Assembly (NCBI GenBank): GCA_027563935.2
Contig: CM050451.1
Location: 33,123,565 to 33,187,564 of the forward strand
DNA: 64,000 bases
From: Costus lasius
Taxonomy: Eukaryota; Streptophyta; Magnoliopsida; Zingiberales; Costaceae
Reading direction: 5' to 3'
Shown: in pieces, positions 21,863-32,043 of the stretch
How the letters are laid out: the number at the start of each line of letters is the position of its first letter
Numbering within the stretch: position 1 is the first letter of the stretch
Notes under the pieces: model-generated
Told to the model about the DNA's origin: nothing
What the model saw: the letters and a program-made list of their open reading frames with translations, nothing else
Databases searched by the model: none
Translations under genes and position numbers: made by a program

Positions 21863-22835
21863 ATGGTTGATGTATGAATCATATGATTGCTTTGAGTGAT
21901 GTTTGTTTGTGCCATAATGTAGATCTATCGTCACCATGAGAACATGCTAGTCATTAGATGTTGGCGCATGTTTGATATAACTTGTTTGCGCTAATGCATA
22001 GATCTAATGTTAACATGCGAAACTACATGATTTAGTTGTTTGCGCATGTATGATTGTTTCATGTTGGCGCTGGTTGAATGTATTTATCAAAACTCATTAC
22101 ATCTTGCGCGCCTATCACCTAGATCTACATATGCGCCTGCTGTAAACCCTTTGACGGGTTATTAGGGTTGAAGTCATAGTCTAGTTAAGATCCAAATAGT
22201 CTGATCAGACCATCTGACAGCCTAGATGGGTCGACCAGATGGCACCTGTGCGAAAGCACGAGGTGGCTATAGGTCGACTGCAGACAGGCGTGTAGCGATG
22301 TCTGGTTGAGACAACCAGTGAACGCGCATGAGTTAGGCCCGGGGTCACACCCGCTTGCCAGAACTCATGAGGGTCGTTCAGCCCAAGGCATGCATCGTTG
22401 ACCATTGGGTCAACTCAAGTCAGTTAGGACTTGGTGCATGCAAGGGCAGTGGATCTGACTAGACATGATGAGTGGATCCCTATTAATGGACCGTTGTAAG
22501 GTAGTAGGGCACATAAGAAAAATAAAATTGATTCCAATGGATTTTTCAAAAATTTTATTTTGTTATTGGATCACATGTTGGTTGAATACCATGATGAGTG
22601 TCTATTTCATCTTATGTGGGTTGCCCTTTTAATGTGTGCTGTGCTGGGGCCTGCGAGCCTGGATTTAATTGTAAATTATTATTATTGTGATCTGCGCATC
22701 ACATTATAATTAATTGTGTTATTGACCTGCGTGTCAATCTTGTCTAGATAGATTAAATTGTAATTTTAATCAGACAAGAGTACAGAGCACACATGGCAGA
22801 GGCGCATGCAGCAGTGGCTTGACCAGGTGGGAGGT

Positions 22836-22852
22836 CTAGGGTTCGACCCTAG
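22836..22852 (+). other. leader hairpin CTAGGGT-TCG-ACCCTAG (Co-B)
   Basis: CTAGGGTTCGACCCTAG is a perfect 7-bp stem with a 3-nt loop and contains GGTTCGACCC, like a tRNA B box. It is unchanged in Co-C (31080-31096), Co-D (44465-44481) and Co-E (61251-61267). A tRNA-like A box at proper spacing is not clear. Confidence 0.75.
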
Positions 22853-23175
22853 GATAGGTGCATTTACCTGGTGAGCGCACCTGAGCTGCAGTGGGGCGCT
22901 AGGGCCCTGGGCTGGGCCAAAAACCCAAGAAGAGCTCAAGTGAAGACTTAAGTTAACTTAAGGTCTAACCTAGGCTTAATGGGCTTTTACCACATAAGAT
23001 CAGCATGCTTTCTACTTATTGTTTATATAATTAGAACTGCATGATTTTTCTTCTGCTATCACCATAGGATTTGAATGATAGTAAGAAGATAAAAGACCGT
23101 TAAAATCCAACGTTAAAATATCAAGCACGTAAGCCTTCTGGCGCGAAACCTCACTGTTCTGACTATCGTTGGGAC

Positions 23176-23529
23176 CGTGTTGTACCCACTCAGTGGGCAC
23201 GCCCATCTATCTTCAGACGGTGTGTGATTACACCTGCGTGTTACAGAGAAGGGATTTATCGCTTCTCGTTGCTCAGCATAGCACGTGGTGGTCCAGGGAG
23301 TAGGTCAGGTCAGCTTGACCATGTAGGCTACATACTGAGCATATGTGAGCTATATGGAGGCAGCCATCTGTGGGATCAGAGACTGTGTTGTACCAACTCA
23401 GTTGGCACAGTCTGCTGGATTACCCAGATGAAGGGGAATCGAACGGGTTGGCGATTGGCAGGCATTGCCTACCAGAAATTAGTGCTTGTACTCTCTGTGC
23501 ATCTTATCTCGCCTGAGCGGGACGCGGAG
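23176..23529 (+). other. three bulged hairpins upstream of gag (Co-B)
   Basis: H1 is at 23176-23201: CGTG, bulge TTGTA, CCCAC, loop TCA, GTGGG, CACG. H2 is at 23381-23412: GACTGTG, bulge TTGTA, CCAAC, loop TCA, GTTGG, CACAGTC. H3 is at 23493-23529: CTCTGTG, bulge CATCTTA, TCTCGC, loop CTGA, GCGGGA, CGCGGAG with G-U pairs. All three have an outer stem, a 5' bulge and an inner stem. Equivalent structures are in the other copia leaders of the window. Confidence 0.75.
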
Positions 23530-23714
23530 ACCAAGTATGAAATCTGGATCCCATCTCACTAAAAGAGTTTTACTCTTTCGGGCTGTTTTGCTGGATTTTT
23601 CTGCCAGATAAAATAGTGAGAAAAGAATCTTTCTTAAGTCCTGGATTGATTCTAAACATTGATACTAACCTTGCTGTTCTTGCATTGTTGTAGATTACTG
23701 CAGTAACGAACACC

Positions 23715-24612
23715 ACGAATTTCAATGTGCGATCCCTACTGGAAAGGGAGAAGTTTGCTGGGCCAAACTTCTCAGACTGGTACGGACACCTTAAGATTGT
23801 TCTTAAGGCAGAGAGGAAACTGTACGTCCTCGAGACGGCTATACCGTCTCAACCCGCTCCGAACGCCGCAAGGGCGGTTCGGGAAGCCTATGAAAAGCAT
23901 GTCAATGATAGCATTGATGTCGCTTGCCTGATGCTTGCGTCTATGACGCCAGAGCTGCAACGTCAACATGAGGATCTATCTGCTATAGAAATTATAGCAA
24001 ACCTCAAGTTGCTGTATGCTGCACAGGCTAGGACTGAACGCTACAATTTGACTAAGCTTTTCTTTCAGAGCAAACTGACTGAAGGGAGTCCAGTGAGAGC
24101 TCACGTACTCAAGATGATTGGGTACAAGGAGGCTCTAGAGAAACTGGGACACACCGTCAATTAGGAGCTTGCTGTAGACATCATTCTTCAGTCTCTCCCG
24201 GCCTCTTTCGATCCGTTCATTATTAATTTCAATATGAACAAGATCGACTGTACCCCGGCAGAGTTACTGAACATGCTCTTGACTACAGAGTTGACTCTAA
24301 AGGGAAAGCCTTCAACCTCTGTCTTGATGGTTCCTTCCAGGAACAAGAAGAAGGGGAAGAAGGGCAAAGCCCCTGTCAATAGCTACAACAAGGCTCTGAA
24401 ACAAAAGGTTAAGCGGTCGAAGGAATACAGATGTTTCCATTGTGGCCAGCTGGGTCACTGGAAAAAGGACTGTAAAGCGCTCCAAGGAGACAAGAAGGGA
24501 AGCATCGCTTCTGGCTCAGGTATTTTTGTGACTGAGGTCATGATATCTTCTTCTTCTATTTCATGGGTGTTGGACACTGCATGTGGAGTTCACATTTGTT
24601 CAAATGTGCAGG
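23715..24612 (+). pseudogene. gag: Co-B gag and start of protease (interrupted)
   Basis: The reading begins at the family start position, but the ATG has become ACG (23714-23716 region). The gag domain (NFSDWYGHLKIVLKAERKLYVLE) is followed by a TAG at 24162-24164 where Co-C and Co-E have CAG (Gln). The frame goes on through KGKPSTSVLMV, the zinc knuckle CFHCGQLGHWKKDC near 24430-24470 and the protease motif VLDTACGVHIC near 24570. It is cut by Co-C after SNVQ. Removing Co-C and one GCAGG makes it continue into 33741 as ELKRRRQVG. Confidence 0.93.
24608..24612. repeat. TSD GCAGG, left copy (Co-C)
   Basis: It matches 33736-33740. The intact relative Co-D has the unbroken site (near 46251-46260), which gives an independent view of the empty target. 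Confidence 0.96.
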
Positions 24613-26304
24613 TGTAAGTACCCCTTAAGATAAGGGGGGTCCCCTTCTAGGGGGAGCATAACCCTAAAGCATATGGCGCATAAAATTTTCTTCTTGCGGA
24701 ACTAGGGTTATAGGATCGATATGCATGTAATATGATCAACTTATAATGAAAAGCGATACTCACCATTGCCATCACTTGGATGGTGTCTTGGAATGAGAGA
24801 GCGAAATGGATCTCCTCCTTAGGTGGCGCACACAAGGTGATGTCGCCTACTCTTTGTTGATCCTTGTGCTAGCAAGGTTCTCCAAAGGTTCTTGTCGAGT
24901 GGAAAGGATGAGAGATCTCCTTGGCGAAAACTTCCTTGTCGTCTTAGCTTCTCCTCCACGCGAGAATGCCTCAAGACCCTCTAGCCAAGCGCGGCGACAA
25001 GGTGTGAATGAAGCGATAGAGATGTGTCCACGCTAAGGAGTCGTGGTTTCTAAAAATAGAAAACCACTCCCACGTTCATGCTCTCATGCGACTTCGGTTT
25101 TACCCAAGCGCAAACTTCTCTTCACTTTGAACCATGCGCTCATTCATGAGCCGGTTCATCACGGTTTGGTCCAAGACCAATTATCCCAAGCAATATGGTC
25201 TAGATCTTAATTAAACCCTAAGGCTTCAGATCTAACCGTCGATCTCTTTGATGCTCTTGATCTGACCGATCTAGCATCCATTCTCTCAATCGAAGCTTAC
25301 CGATCTCAAGCCCTAATCAATCAAACATGATCAGACCAGATCTCACTTACAATCAGAGATTAAATCCCTTTAAACTGAACCTGAACAATTCAGTCCACAC
25401 GATCTGACTTAAGTAAGCCATATCATCAAATTGTGCGACCCTGAGGGTTTCCTCTAAATGTCGGTAACGATAATTCTCATTATCACGATCAGTGAGGGGT
25501 ATCTAGCAACACATCACTGTCTCCCGATATAAAGGAAAGAGTCTTCCAAGACTACACCCAAACCACAGCACAAGTGTGAATCAACTCACAAGGCATGCAT
25601 ATTTCCTTTGCCACTGGATGTTCTTATTGGACAAGCCTGTCAAGCTCGTAATTCCAATATGATGAGCATGATTAGAACAGATGAACACAGTCACCTGGGT
25701 ATGGCCATACACTTTCTCAATCATCTCATCCAGGGGGCCCCTTTAGAACATCACACTCCTTAAACAAGGAGACGGCAATCCTATGTCTATCACTAGTGCT
25801 CTAACCTGACTCAAGCTCACCATCCAAGATAGTCTATAATCATTATGTTTCAAATGATATTGAACTATCTCAAAACAATGACAATCATCATTTAGAAAAC
25901 ACAAGTGATCTCAAGTCAGAGGAAATGTGCCACTTGTCATATCCAAGGAATATTCACATTGTGACAAACAATTGAACATCCTAGTAGGGTCTGTCCAGTA
26001 CATCCCATGTACCCATGAGTCTACATCTTATTCCATGCTCGAAGCATCCTATAAGATTAGAACACATATTAGTCTTAACCATATCAAGGCTGTCTCATGT
26101 TCACCAAGATATATCGACTAAGGACATAATAGCTTGTCAGCCCAGCTGAACAGCTTTGAGACATTATTCAGAAGAACATATATTGCAGCAGACAATGTAG
26201 CTAACTGAATAACAACCATGCCTTTATAAACATAACAGTTTATTACATGATACAGATACATTCCCACAGGCCTCAAACATTAGCCTTAAGGGCATACCCC
26301 AACA
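24613..26304 (-). repeat. Co-C 3' LTR
   Basis: The LTR is 1692 bp and appears on the plus strand as TGTAAGTACC...ATACCCCAACA. I found no difference from 32044-33735 in the stretches compared across its length, and small open frames inside are identical in both copies. Confidence 0.96.
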
Positions 26305-26324
26305 ATCTCCCACTTGCACTTAAT

Positions 26325-29300
26325 CTAATGGTTGAGAAATCTCAAACCCATATTATTACAGTGCTTCTCATGCTTCTGCTGCGCCAGAGGCTTGGTAAGC
26401 GGGTCTGCCAGATTGTCATCTGTATGAACCTTGCAGATTTTGATCTCGCCACGATCTATGATCTCCCTGATCAAATGAAACCGTCTCTGTATGTGCTTGG
26501 ACTTCTGGTGCGACCGTGGTTCCTTTGCTTGTGCGATTGCTCCAGTGTTATCACAAAAGATAACCAAAGGATCTGCACTCGAAGGAACAACACCCAGTTC
26601 TCTCACGAACTTACGAATCCACACTGCCTCCTTGGATGCTTCCGAGGCTGCAACATACTCGGCTTCTGTTGTGGAATCAGCAACAGTTGACTGTTTGAAA
26701 CTCTTCCACACCACTGCACCTCCATTCAAGCTAAAAACATAGCCTGATTGCGATCGGAAATCATCCTGGTCCGACTGGAACGAAGCGTCAGTATATCCCT
26801 CTATACTGAGTTCTTCCTGACCACCATAAATCAAGAACATATCTTTGGTCCTCCGCAGATATTTTAAAATGTTCTTGACTGCAATCCAGTGCGCCATCCC
26901 TGGATTACTCTGGTAACGACTGGTCACGCTTAACCCGTAAGCGACGTCTGGGCGAGTACACAACATCGCATACATAATGGATCCAATAGCCGAAGCATAA
27001 GGCGTATTGTCCATTTCATCTTTCTCAGTCTGTGTTTGTGGACACTGACTCTTCGAAAGATTCAGACCATGTCTGACTGGAAGATATCCTCGTTTAGAAT
27101 TCTCTAAATGAAATCTCTCCAGGACCTTTTCGATGTAAGTACTCTGGCACAGCCCGAGAAGCCTCTTAGATCTATCCCTGTAGATCTTCACACCTAACAC
27201 ATAGGCTGCTTCTCCTAGATCTTTCATCTGGAAACATTTCCTCAGCCATGCTTTTACAGCATGCATTTCAGGAATATCGTTTCCAATGATCAAGATGTCA
27301 TCGACGTAGAGGACTAGAAAAGTAATTACGCTCCCACTAAACCTCTTATAAACACACGGGTCATCCTCGTTCTTGATGAAACCAAATTCACTGATTGATT
27401 CATCAAAACGAATATTCCAGCTTCTAGATGCTTGTTTAAGTCCATAAATAGACTTCTTTAACTTGCATATCTTATGACGATCTGCTGGATTAGTGAAACC
27501 TTCTGGTTGTGTCATGTACACATCCTCATCCAGATTTCCATTAAGGAAAGCTGTTTTCACATCCATCTGCCAAATCTCATAATCATAATATGCAGCTATC
27601 GCGAAAAGAATCCGAATAGACTTAAACATGGCTACAGGAGAGAAAGTTTCATCATAATCTATCCCGTAGATTTGTTTGAAACCTTTCGCAACTAGCCTGC
27701 CTTTATAGGTAACTACGTTACCATCCATGTCAATCTTCTTCTTGAAGATCCACTTACAGCCTATAGGGATAACTCCCGGAGGCGGATCAACCAAATCCCA
27801 AACTTGGTTATCTGACATGGAGTCCATCTCGGCGCGCATAGCTTCAAGCCATCTCGCTGACTCCGGTCCACTGACCGCATCCGCATAAGTGAGGGGTTCA
27901 TCATTATCAATGATGTAGACTCCGTCATAGCGCTCAGGCTGTCGACGGATCCTACCCGATCTTCGCGGTTCCCGTGATATCTGAGCCTCAGGTTGTTCAA
28001 TAACCTGTTCTACCAGCTCAGGCTCATCCAACTCTGCTTGAGCACTTTGTCCTTCCTCTGGATTCTCATCCAGTTTTATTTCTCTCCCACTGGCCTCTTG
28101 CAGAAGAAACTCCTTCTCAAGAAATGTGGCCGTCCGAGCAACAAAAACCTTGTTCTCCCAGGGATCGAAGAAATAATAACCCTTAGTTTCCTTAGGGTAA
28201 CCGACAAAGATACATTTGTCAGATCTGCTCTCTAGTTTCCCAGAGGCGAGCTTTTTGACATAAGCCTCGCAGCCCCAGATCCTGATAAATGTCAAGCTCG
28301 GCTGTTTCCCATACCATAACTCATATGGCGTCTTTGAAACTGCCTTGGATGGCACTCGGTTTAGTACCTTTGCAGCTGTTTCCAGCGCAAAACCCCAAAA
28401 GGAGTAAGGAAGAGTAGCCTGACTCATCATAGAACGAACCATATCAAGTAGCGTTCTATTTCTCCTCTCGGACACACCATTCCATTGCGGTGTTCCTGGT
28501 GGAGTGAGCTGTGAGATAATCCCACACTCCTTTAGATAGTCAGTAAATGCATGACTTAGGTATTCACCACCTCGATCTGAGCGAAGTGCCTTGATATTTC
28601 GGCCTAGCTGATTCTGTACTTCATTTTTGAACTCTTTGAACTTGTCAAAAGATTCACTTTTATGTCTCATCAGATAGACATAACCATATCTACTGAAATC
28701 ATCAGTAAAGGTAATGAAGTACTGATAGCCACCTCTGGCATGTTTACTAAATGGCCCACACACATCACTGTGTATAAGGTCAAGTAAACCTGAAGCCCTT
28801 TGACCTTTGTGAGGAAAAGGTGACTTCGTCATTTTACCCATCAAACAAGCTTTGCATGTATCAATCTCCTTATAGGAGAATGATCCCAGCAGTCCATGAT
28901 GATGCAACCGCTTAATGCGTTTCTCGTTAATATGGCCTAAACGACTATGCCATAGCAAGGTGCTGTCATCAGCATACTTGGCTTTCTTAATATCAATTTG
29001 CTGTATCGAACATTCCATGTCCAACATGTATAACCCATTGTTAATTGAACCAGTTGCATAAACAATATTATCATAAGACAAAATACACTTTGAAATATTG
29101 CATTCAAAGGAAAACCCCTTCCTGACAAGAGCAGGAATGGAGATAATATTTTTAGTTATACTGGGAACAAAGTAACAACTGTTTAGTTCCAATACAAGTC
29201 TAGATGGTAAAGAAATAAAGTAGTCTCCTACAGCAACAGCAGCAACCCGTGCCCCGTTTCCAACTCGTAGGTCCACCTCATGCTGTCCCACCTGCCTTCT

Positions 29301-29459
29301 TCTCTTGAGTTCCTGTACATTTGAACAAATGTGAACTCCACATGCAGTGTCCAACACCCATGATACAGAAGAAGAAAACATGACCTCAGTCACGAATATA
29401 CCTGAGCCAGAAGCAAAGCTTCCCCTCTTATCTCCTTGGAGCGCTTTACAGTCCTTTTT
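26325..29459 (-). CDS. pol: Co-C protease-integrase-RT-RNase H
   Basis: This open frame of about 1044 codons continues gag after the TAG at 29460-29462; the first Met is at 29393 (MTEVMFSSS). In order it has the protease VLDTACGVHIC, the integrase zinc finger (WHSRLGHINEKRIKRLHHHGLL...CKACLMGK), the DD35E core (HSDVCGPF, RSDRGGEY, NGVSERRNRT), a linker with the basic REPRRSGRIRRQPERY, RT with YVDDILII, and RNase H with TDASF, TEAEYV and CDNTGA. It ends in NNMGLRFLNH, 20 bp from the LTR. No other break is visible. Copia pol is made as a fusion with gag, so the upstream TAG would block it. Confidence 0.95.
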   Translation of the reverse strand, partial: KKDCKALQGDKRGSFASGSGIFVTEVMFSSSVSWVLDTACGVHICSNVQELKRRRQVGQHEVDLRVGNGARVAAVAVGDYFISLPSRLVLELNSCYFVPSITKNIISIPALVRKGFSFECNISKCILSYDNIVYATGSINNGLYMLDMECSIQQIDIKKAKYADDSTLLWHSRLGHINEKRIKRLHHHGLLGSFSYKEIDTCKACLMGKMTKSPFPHKGQRASGLLDLIHSDVCGPFSKHARGGYQYFITFTDDFSRYGYVYLMRHKSESFDKFKEFKNEVQNQLGRNIKALRSDRGGEYLSHAFTDYLKECGIISQLTPPGTPQWNGVSERRNRTLLDMVRSMMSQATLPYSFWGFALETAAKVLNRVPSKAVSKTPYELWYGKQPSLTFIRIWGCEAYVKKLASGKLESRSDKCIFVGYPKETKGYYFFDPWENKVFVARTATFLEKEFLLQEASGREIKLDENPEEGQSAQAELDEPELVEQVIEQPEAQISREPRRSGRIRRQPERYDGVYIIDNDEPLTYADAVSGPESARWLEAMRAEMDSMSDNQVWDLVDPPPGVIPIGCKWIFKKKIDMDGNVVTYKGRLVAKGFKQIYGIDYDETFSPVAMFKSIRILFAIAAYYDYEIWQMDVKTAFLNGNLDEDVYMTQPEGFTNPADRHKICKLKKSIYGLKQASRSWNIRFDESISEFGFIKNEDDPCVYKRFSGSVITFLVLYVDDILIIGNDIPEMHAVKAWLRKCFQMKDLGEAAYVLGVKIYRDRSKRLLGLCQSTYIEKVLERFHLENSKRGYLPVRHGLNLSKSQCPQTQTEKDEMDNTPYASAIGSIMYAMLCTRPDVAYGLSVTSRYQSNPGMAHWIAVKNILKYLRRTKDMFLIYGGQEELSIEGYTDASFQSDQDDFRSQSGYVFSLNGGAVVWKSFKQSTVADSTTEAEYVAASEASKEAVWIRKFVRELGVVPSSADPLVIFCDNTGAIAQAKEPRSHQKSKHIQRRFHLIREIIDRGEIKICKVHTDDNLADPLTKPLAQQKHEKHCNNMGLRFLNH

Positions 29460-30206
29460 CTAGTGACCCAGCTGGCCACAGTGGAAACACCTGTATTCCT
29501 TAGACCGCTTGACCTTCTGCTTCAGAGCCTTGCTGTAACTCTTGACAGGGGCCTTGCCCTTCTTCCCCTTCTTTTTGTTCCTAGAAGGAACAATCAAGAC
29601 AGAGGTTGAAGGCTTACCCTTCAGAGTCTCCTCAGTGGTCAAGAGCATATTCAGCAGCTCTGCCGGAGTACAATCGATTTTGTTCATATTAAAATTAATA
29701 ATGAACGCGTCGAATGACGGCGGGAGAGACTGCAGAATAATATCCACAGCAAGCTCCTGGTTGATGGTATGCCCCAGTTTCTCTAGAGCCTCCTTGTGCC
29801 CAATCATCTTGAGCACGTGAGCTCCCACTGGGCTCCCTTCAGCCAGTTTGCTCTGAAAGAAGAGCTTTGTCAAATTATAGCGTTCAGTCCTCGCCTGTGC
29901 AGCATACAGCATCTTGAGGTTCGCTATAATCTCTATAGCCGACATGTCCTCATGCTGACGCTGCAGCGGTGGCGTCATAGACGCTAGCATCAGGCAAGCG
30001 ACATCAATGCTATCATTGACGTGCTTTTCATAGGCTTCCCGAACCGCCCTTGCGGCGTTCGGAGCGGGCTGCGGCGGTATCGCCGTCTCGAGGACATACA
30101 GTTTCCTCTCTGCCTTAAGAACGATCTTAAGGTGTCCAAACCAGTCAGAGAAGTTCAGCCCAGCAAACTTCTCCCTTTCCAGTAGGGATCGCACATTGAA
30201 GTTCAT
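29460..30206 (-). CDS. gag: Co-C gag, ends at premature TAG in zinc knuckle
   Basis: The frame has 248 codons from MNFNVRSLLEREKF. The gag domain includes DWFGHLKIVLKAERKLYVLE, ACLMLASMTPPLQRQHE and QARTERYNLTKLFF. It stops inside the knuckle CFHCGQLGHxKKDC, at the Trp codon of the relatives (TGG to TAG). The change is C to T on the plus strand in a CAG context. The start Met is conserved in Co-D and Co-E and follows the long leader. Downstream pol is in the same frame. Confidence 0.95.
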   Translation of the reverse strand: MNFNVRSLLEREKFAGLNFSDWFGHLKIVLKAERKLYVLETAIPPQPAPNAARAVREAYEKHVNDSIDVACLMLASMTPPLQRQHEDMSAIEIIANLKMLYAAQARTERYNLTKLFFQSKLAEGSPVGAHVLKMIGHKEALEKLGHTINQELAVDIILQSLPPSFDAFIINFNMNKIDCTPAELLNMLLTTEETLKGKPSTSVLIVPSRNKKKGKKGKAPVKSYSKALKQKVKRSKEYRCFHCGQLGH

Positions 30207-32029
30207 GGTGTTCGTTGCTGCAGGTATCTACAACAATGCAAGAACAGCAAGGTCAGTATCAATGTATAAGAATCAATCAGGACTTAAGAAAGATTCTTTT
30301 TCTCACTATTTTATCAGGCGTGAAAAATCCAGCAAAACAGCCCGAAAGAGTAGAACTCTTTTAGTGAGGTGGGATCCAGATTTCATACTTGGTCTCCGCG
30401 TCCCGCTCAGGCGAGATAAGATGCACAGAGAGTACAAGCACTAGTTTCTGGTAGGCAGTCCCTGCCGATCGCCAACCCGTGCGATTCCCCTTCATCCGGG
30501 CAGTCCAGCAGACTGTGCCAACTGAGTTGGTACAACACAATCTCTGACCCCACAGATGGCTGCCTCCATGTGCTACCATATGCGCCACATATGTAGCCTA
30601 CATGGTCAAGCTGACCCGACCTACTCCCTGGACCACCATGTGCTATGCTGAGCAACGAGAAGGGATAAATCCCTACTCTGTAACACACAGGTGTAATCCC
30701 ACACCCTCTGAAGATAGATGGACGTGCCCACTGAGTGGGTACAACACGGCTCCAACGATAATCAGAACAGTGAGGTTTCGCGTCAGAAGGCTTACGAGCT
30801 TGATATTTAAGCGTTGGATTTTAACGGTCTTTCATCTTCTTGCCTATCATGCAATTCCTATGGTGATAGCAGAAGATAATTTAATCATGCAATTCTAATA
30901 TTAAGCAATAAAAGAAAGCATGTATCTTATGTGGTAAAAGCCCATAGCCCTAGAAGACCTTAACCTAACTTAAGTCTTCATTTGCTCTTCATGGGTCTTT
31001 AGCTGCTTATCTGGCCCAAAATAGGGCCCAAGCGCCAATTGCAGCTCTGGTGCACCCACCAGGGAAAATGCGCCTGGTCCTAGGGTCGAACCCTAGACCT
31101 CCCACCTGGTCCAGCCACTTGCTGTATGCGCCTCTGCCAAGTGTGCTTTGTGCTCTTGTCTAATTAAATTACAAATTTAACTATCTAGACAAGAGTGACA
31201 CGCAGGTCACTTACATTTATAAATTAAAACACAGTGATGCGCAGATCACAATAATTAATTTACAATTGTTTAATACAGGCTCGCAGGCCCCAGCACAGCA
31301 CACAATTAATATGGGCAGCCCACATAAGACTAAATAACCAAGCATATGCATCAATCAATAACCATGTGATCCAATCATAAAAATTAAAATTTTTGAAAAC
31401 CCCATGGGATCAATTTTAATTTTTCCTTATTTGCCCTACAACCTTACAACGGTCCATCACTAGGGATCCACTCATCCAACCTAGTCAGATCCACTGCCCT
31501 TGCATGCACCAAGTCCTAACTGACTTGAGTCGACCATAGGGTCAACCATGCATGCGCAAGGGCTGAACGACCACACAGAGTTCTGGCAAACGGGCGTGAC
31601 CCCGGGCCTAACTCAGGTGCGTTCATAAGTCGTCTCAAGCAGACATCGCTACACACCTGTCTGCAGTCGACCTATAGCCACCATAGGCTTGCGCCAAGGT
31701 GCTATTTGATCGACCCATTCAGGCTGTCAGATGATCTGATCAGACATTCTGGATCTAACCTAGGGGTTGACTTCAACCCTAATAACCCGTCTAAGGGTTT
31801 ATAGTAAAGCCTTAGATCTATAATGAGTCGCGCAAGTATTCAAGTTTTGTAAAACAAAAACAAGATGCGCCAACTTACAACATACATGCGCCAATAGATG
31901 GAAACATATTTCATACATGAAGTTTCGCAAGATGATAAAACCTATCATGCAACTTTCGCATGTAATATAGATCTAAGCACATGGAATCACAAGGCCAAAG
32001 CAATCATAACGAACATGCATTCAACCAAA
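30207..32029 (-). other. Co-C untranslated leader
   Basis: This is the equivalent of the Co-B leader, with no coding content. On the minus strand it holds the CTAGGGT hairpin (31080-31096) and the three bulged hairpins: inner stems at 30724-30742 (H1), 30515-30533 (H2) and 30401-30416 (H3). The H1 and H2 inner stems are unchanged from Co-B. Confidence 0.8.
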
Positions 32030-32041
32030 GCTCTGATACCA
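32030..32041 (-). other. Co-C primer-binding site (tRNA-Met)
   Basis: On the minus strand this reads TGGTATCAGAGC, a full 12-base match to the initiator tRNA-Met 3' end, two bases from the LTR. Confidence 0.95.
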
Positions 32042-32043
32042 AT

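Larger units (their letters stand above)
21863..23714 (+). other. Co-B untranslated leader
   Basis: This leader of about 1.85 kb shows no coding domain. It is conserved in layout in Co-B, Co-C, Co-D and Co-E. It holds a perfect 7-bp inverted repeat (22836-22852), other short hairpins, and three bulged hairpins close to gag (23176-23529). In LTR elements this zone carries packaging and dimerisation signals and controls translation. Confidence 0.8.

Noticed and set aside
22801..22860. Possible tRNA gene around GGTTCGACCC
   Set aside because: No acceptor stem, anticodon arm or correctly spaced A box; kept only as a hairpin finding.
24162..24164. Programmed stop-codon readthrough in gag
   Set aside because: The stop is inside gag before the zinc knuckle, and two relatives have Gln there; mutation or shared defect explains it better.
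25927..26121. 64-codon frame (MPLVxxKDYSHCDKQLN type) recurring in every copia LTR
   Set aside because: It is repeated because the LTR is repeated; orientation is antisense to the element and small frame-changing differences occur between copies. I cannot exclude an antisense peptide, but nothing supports it.
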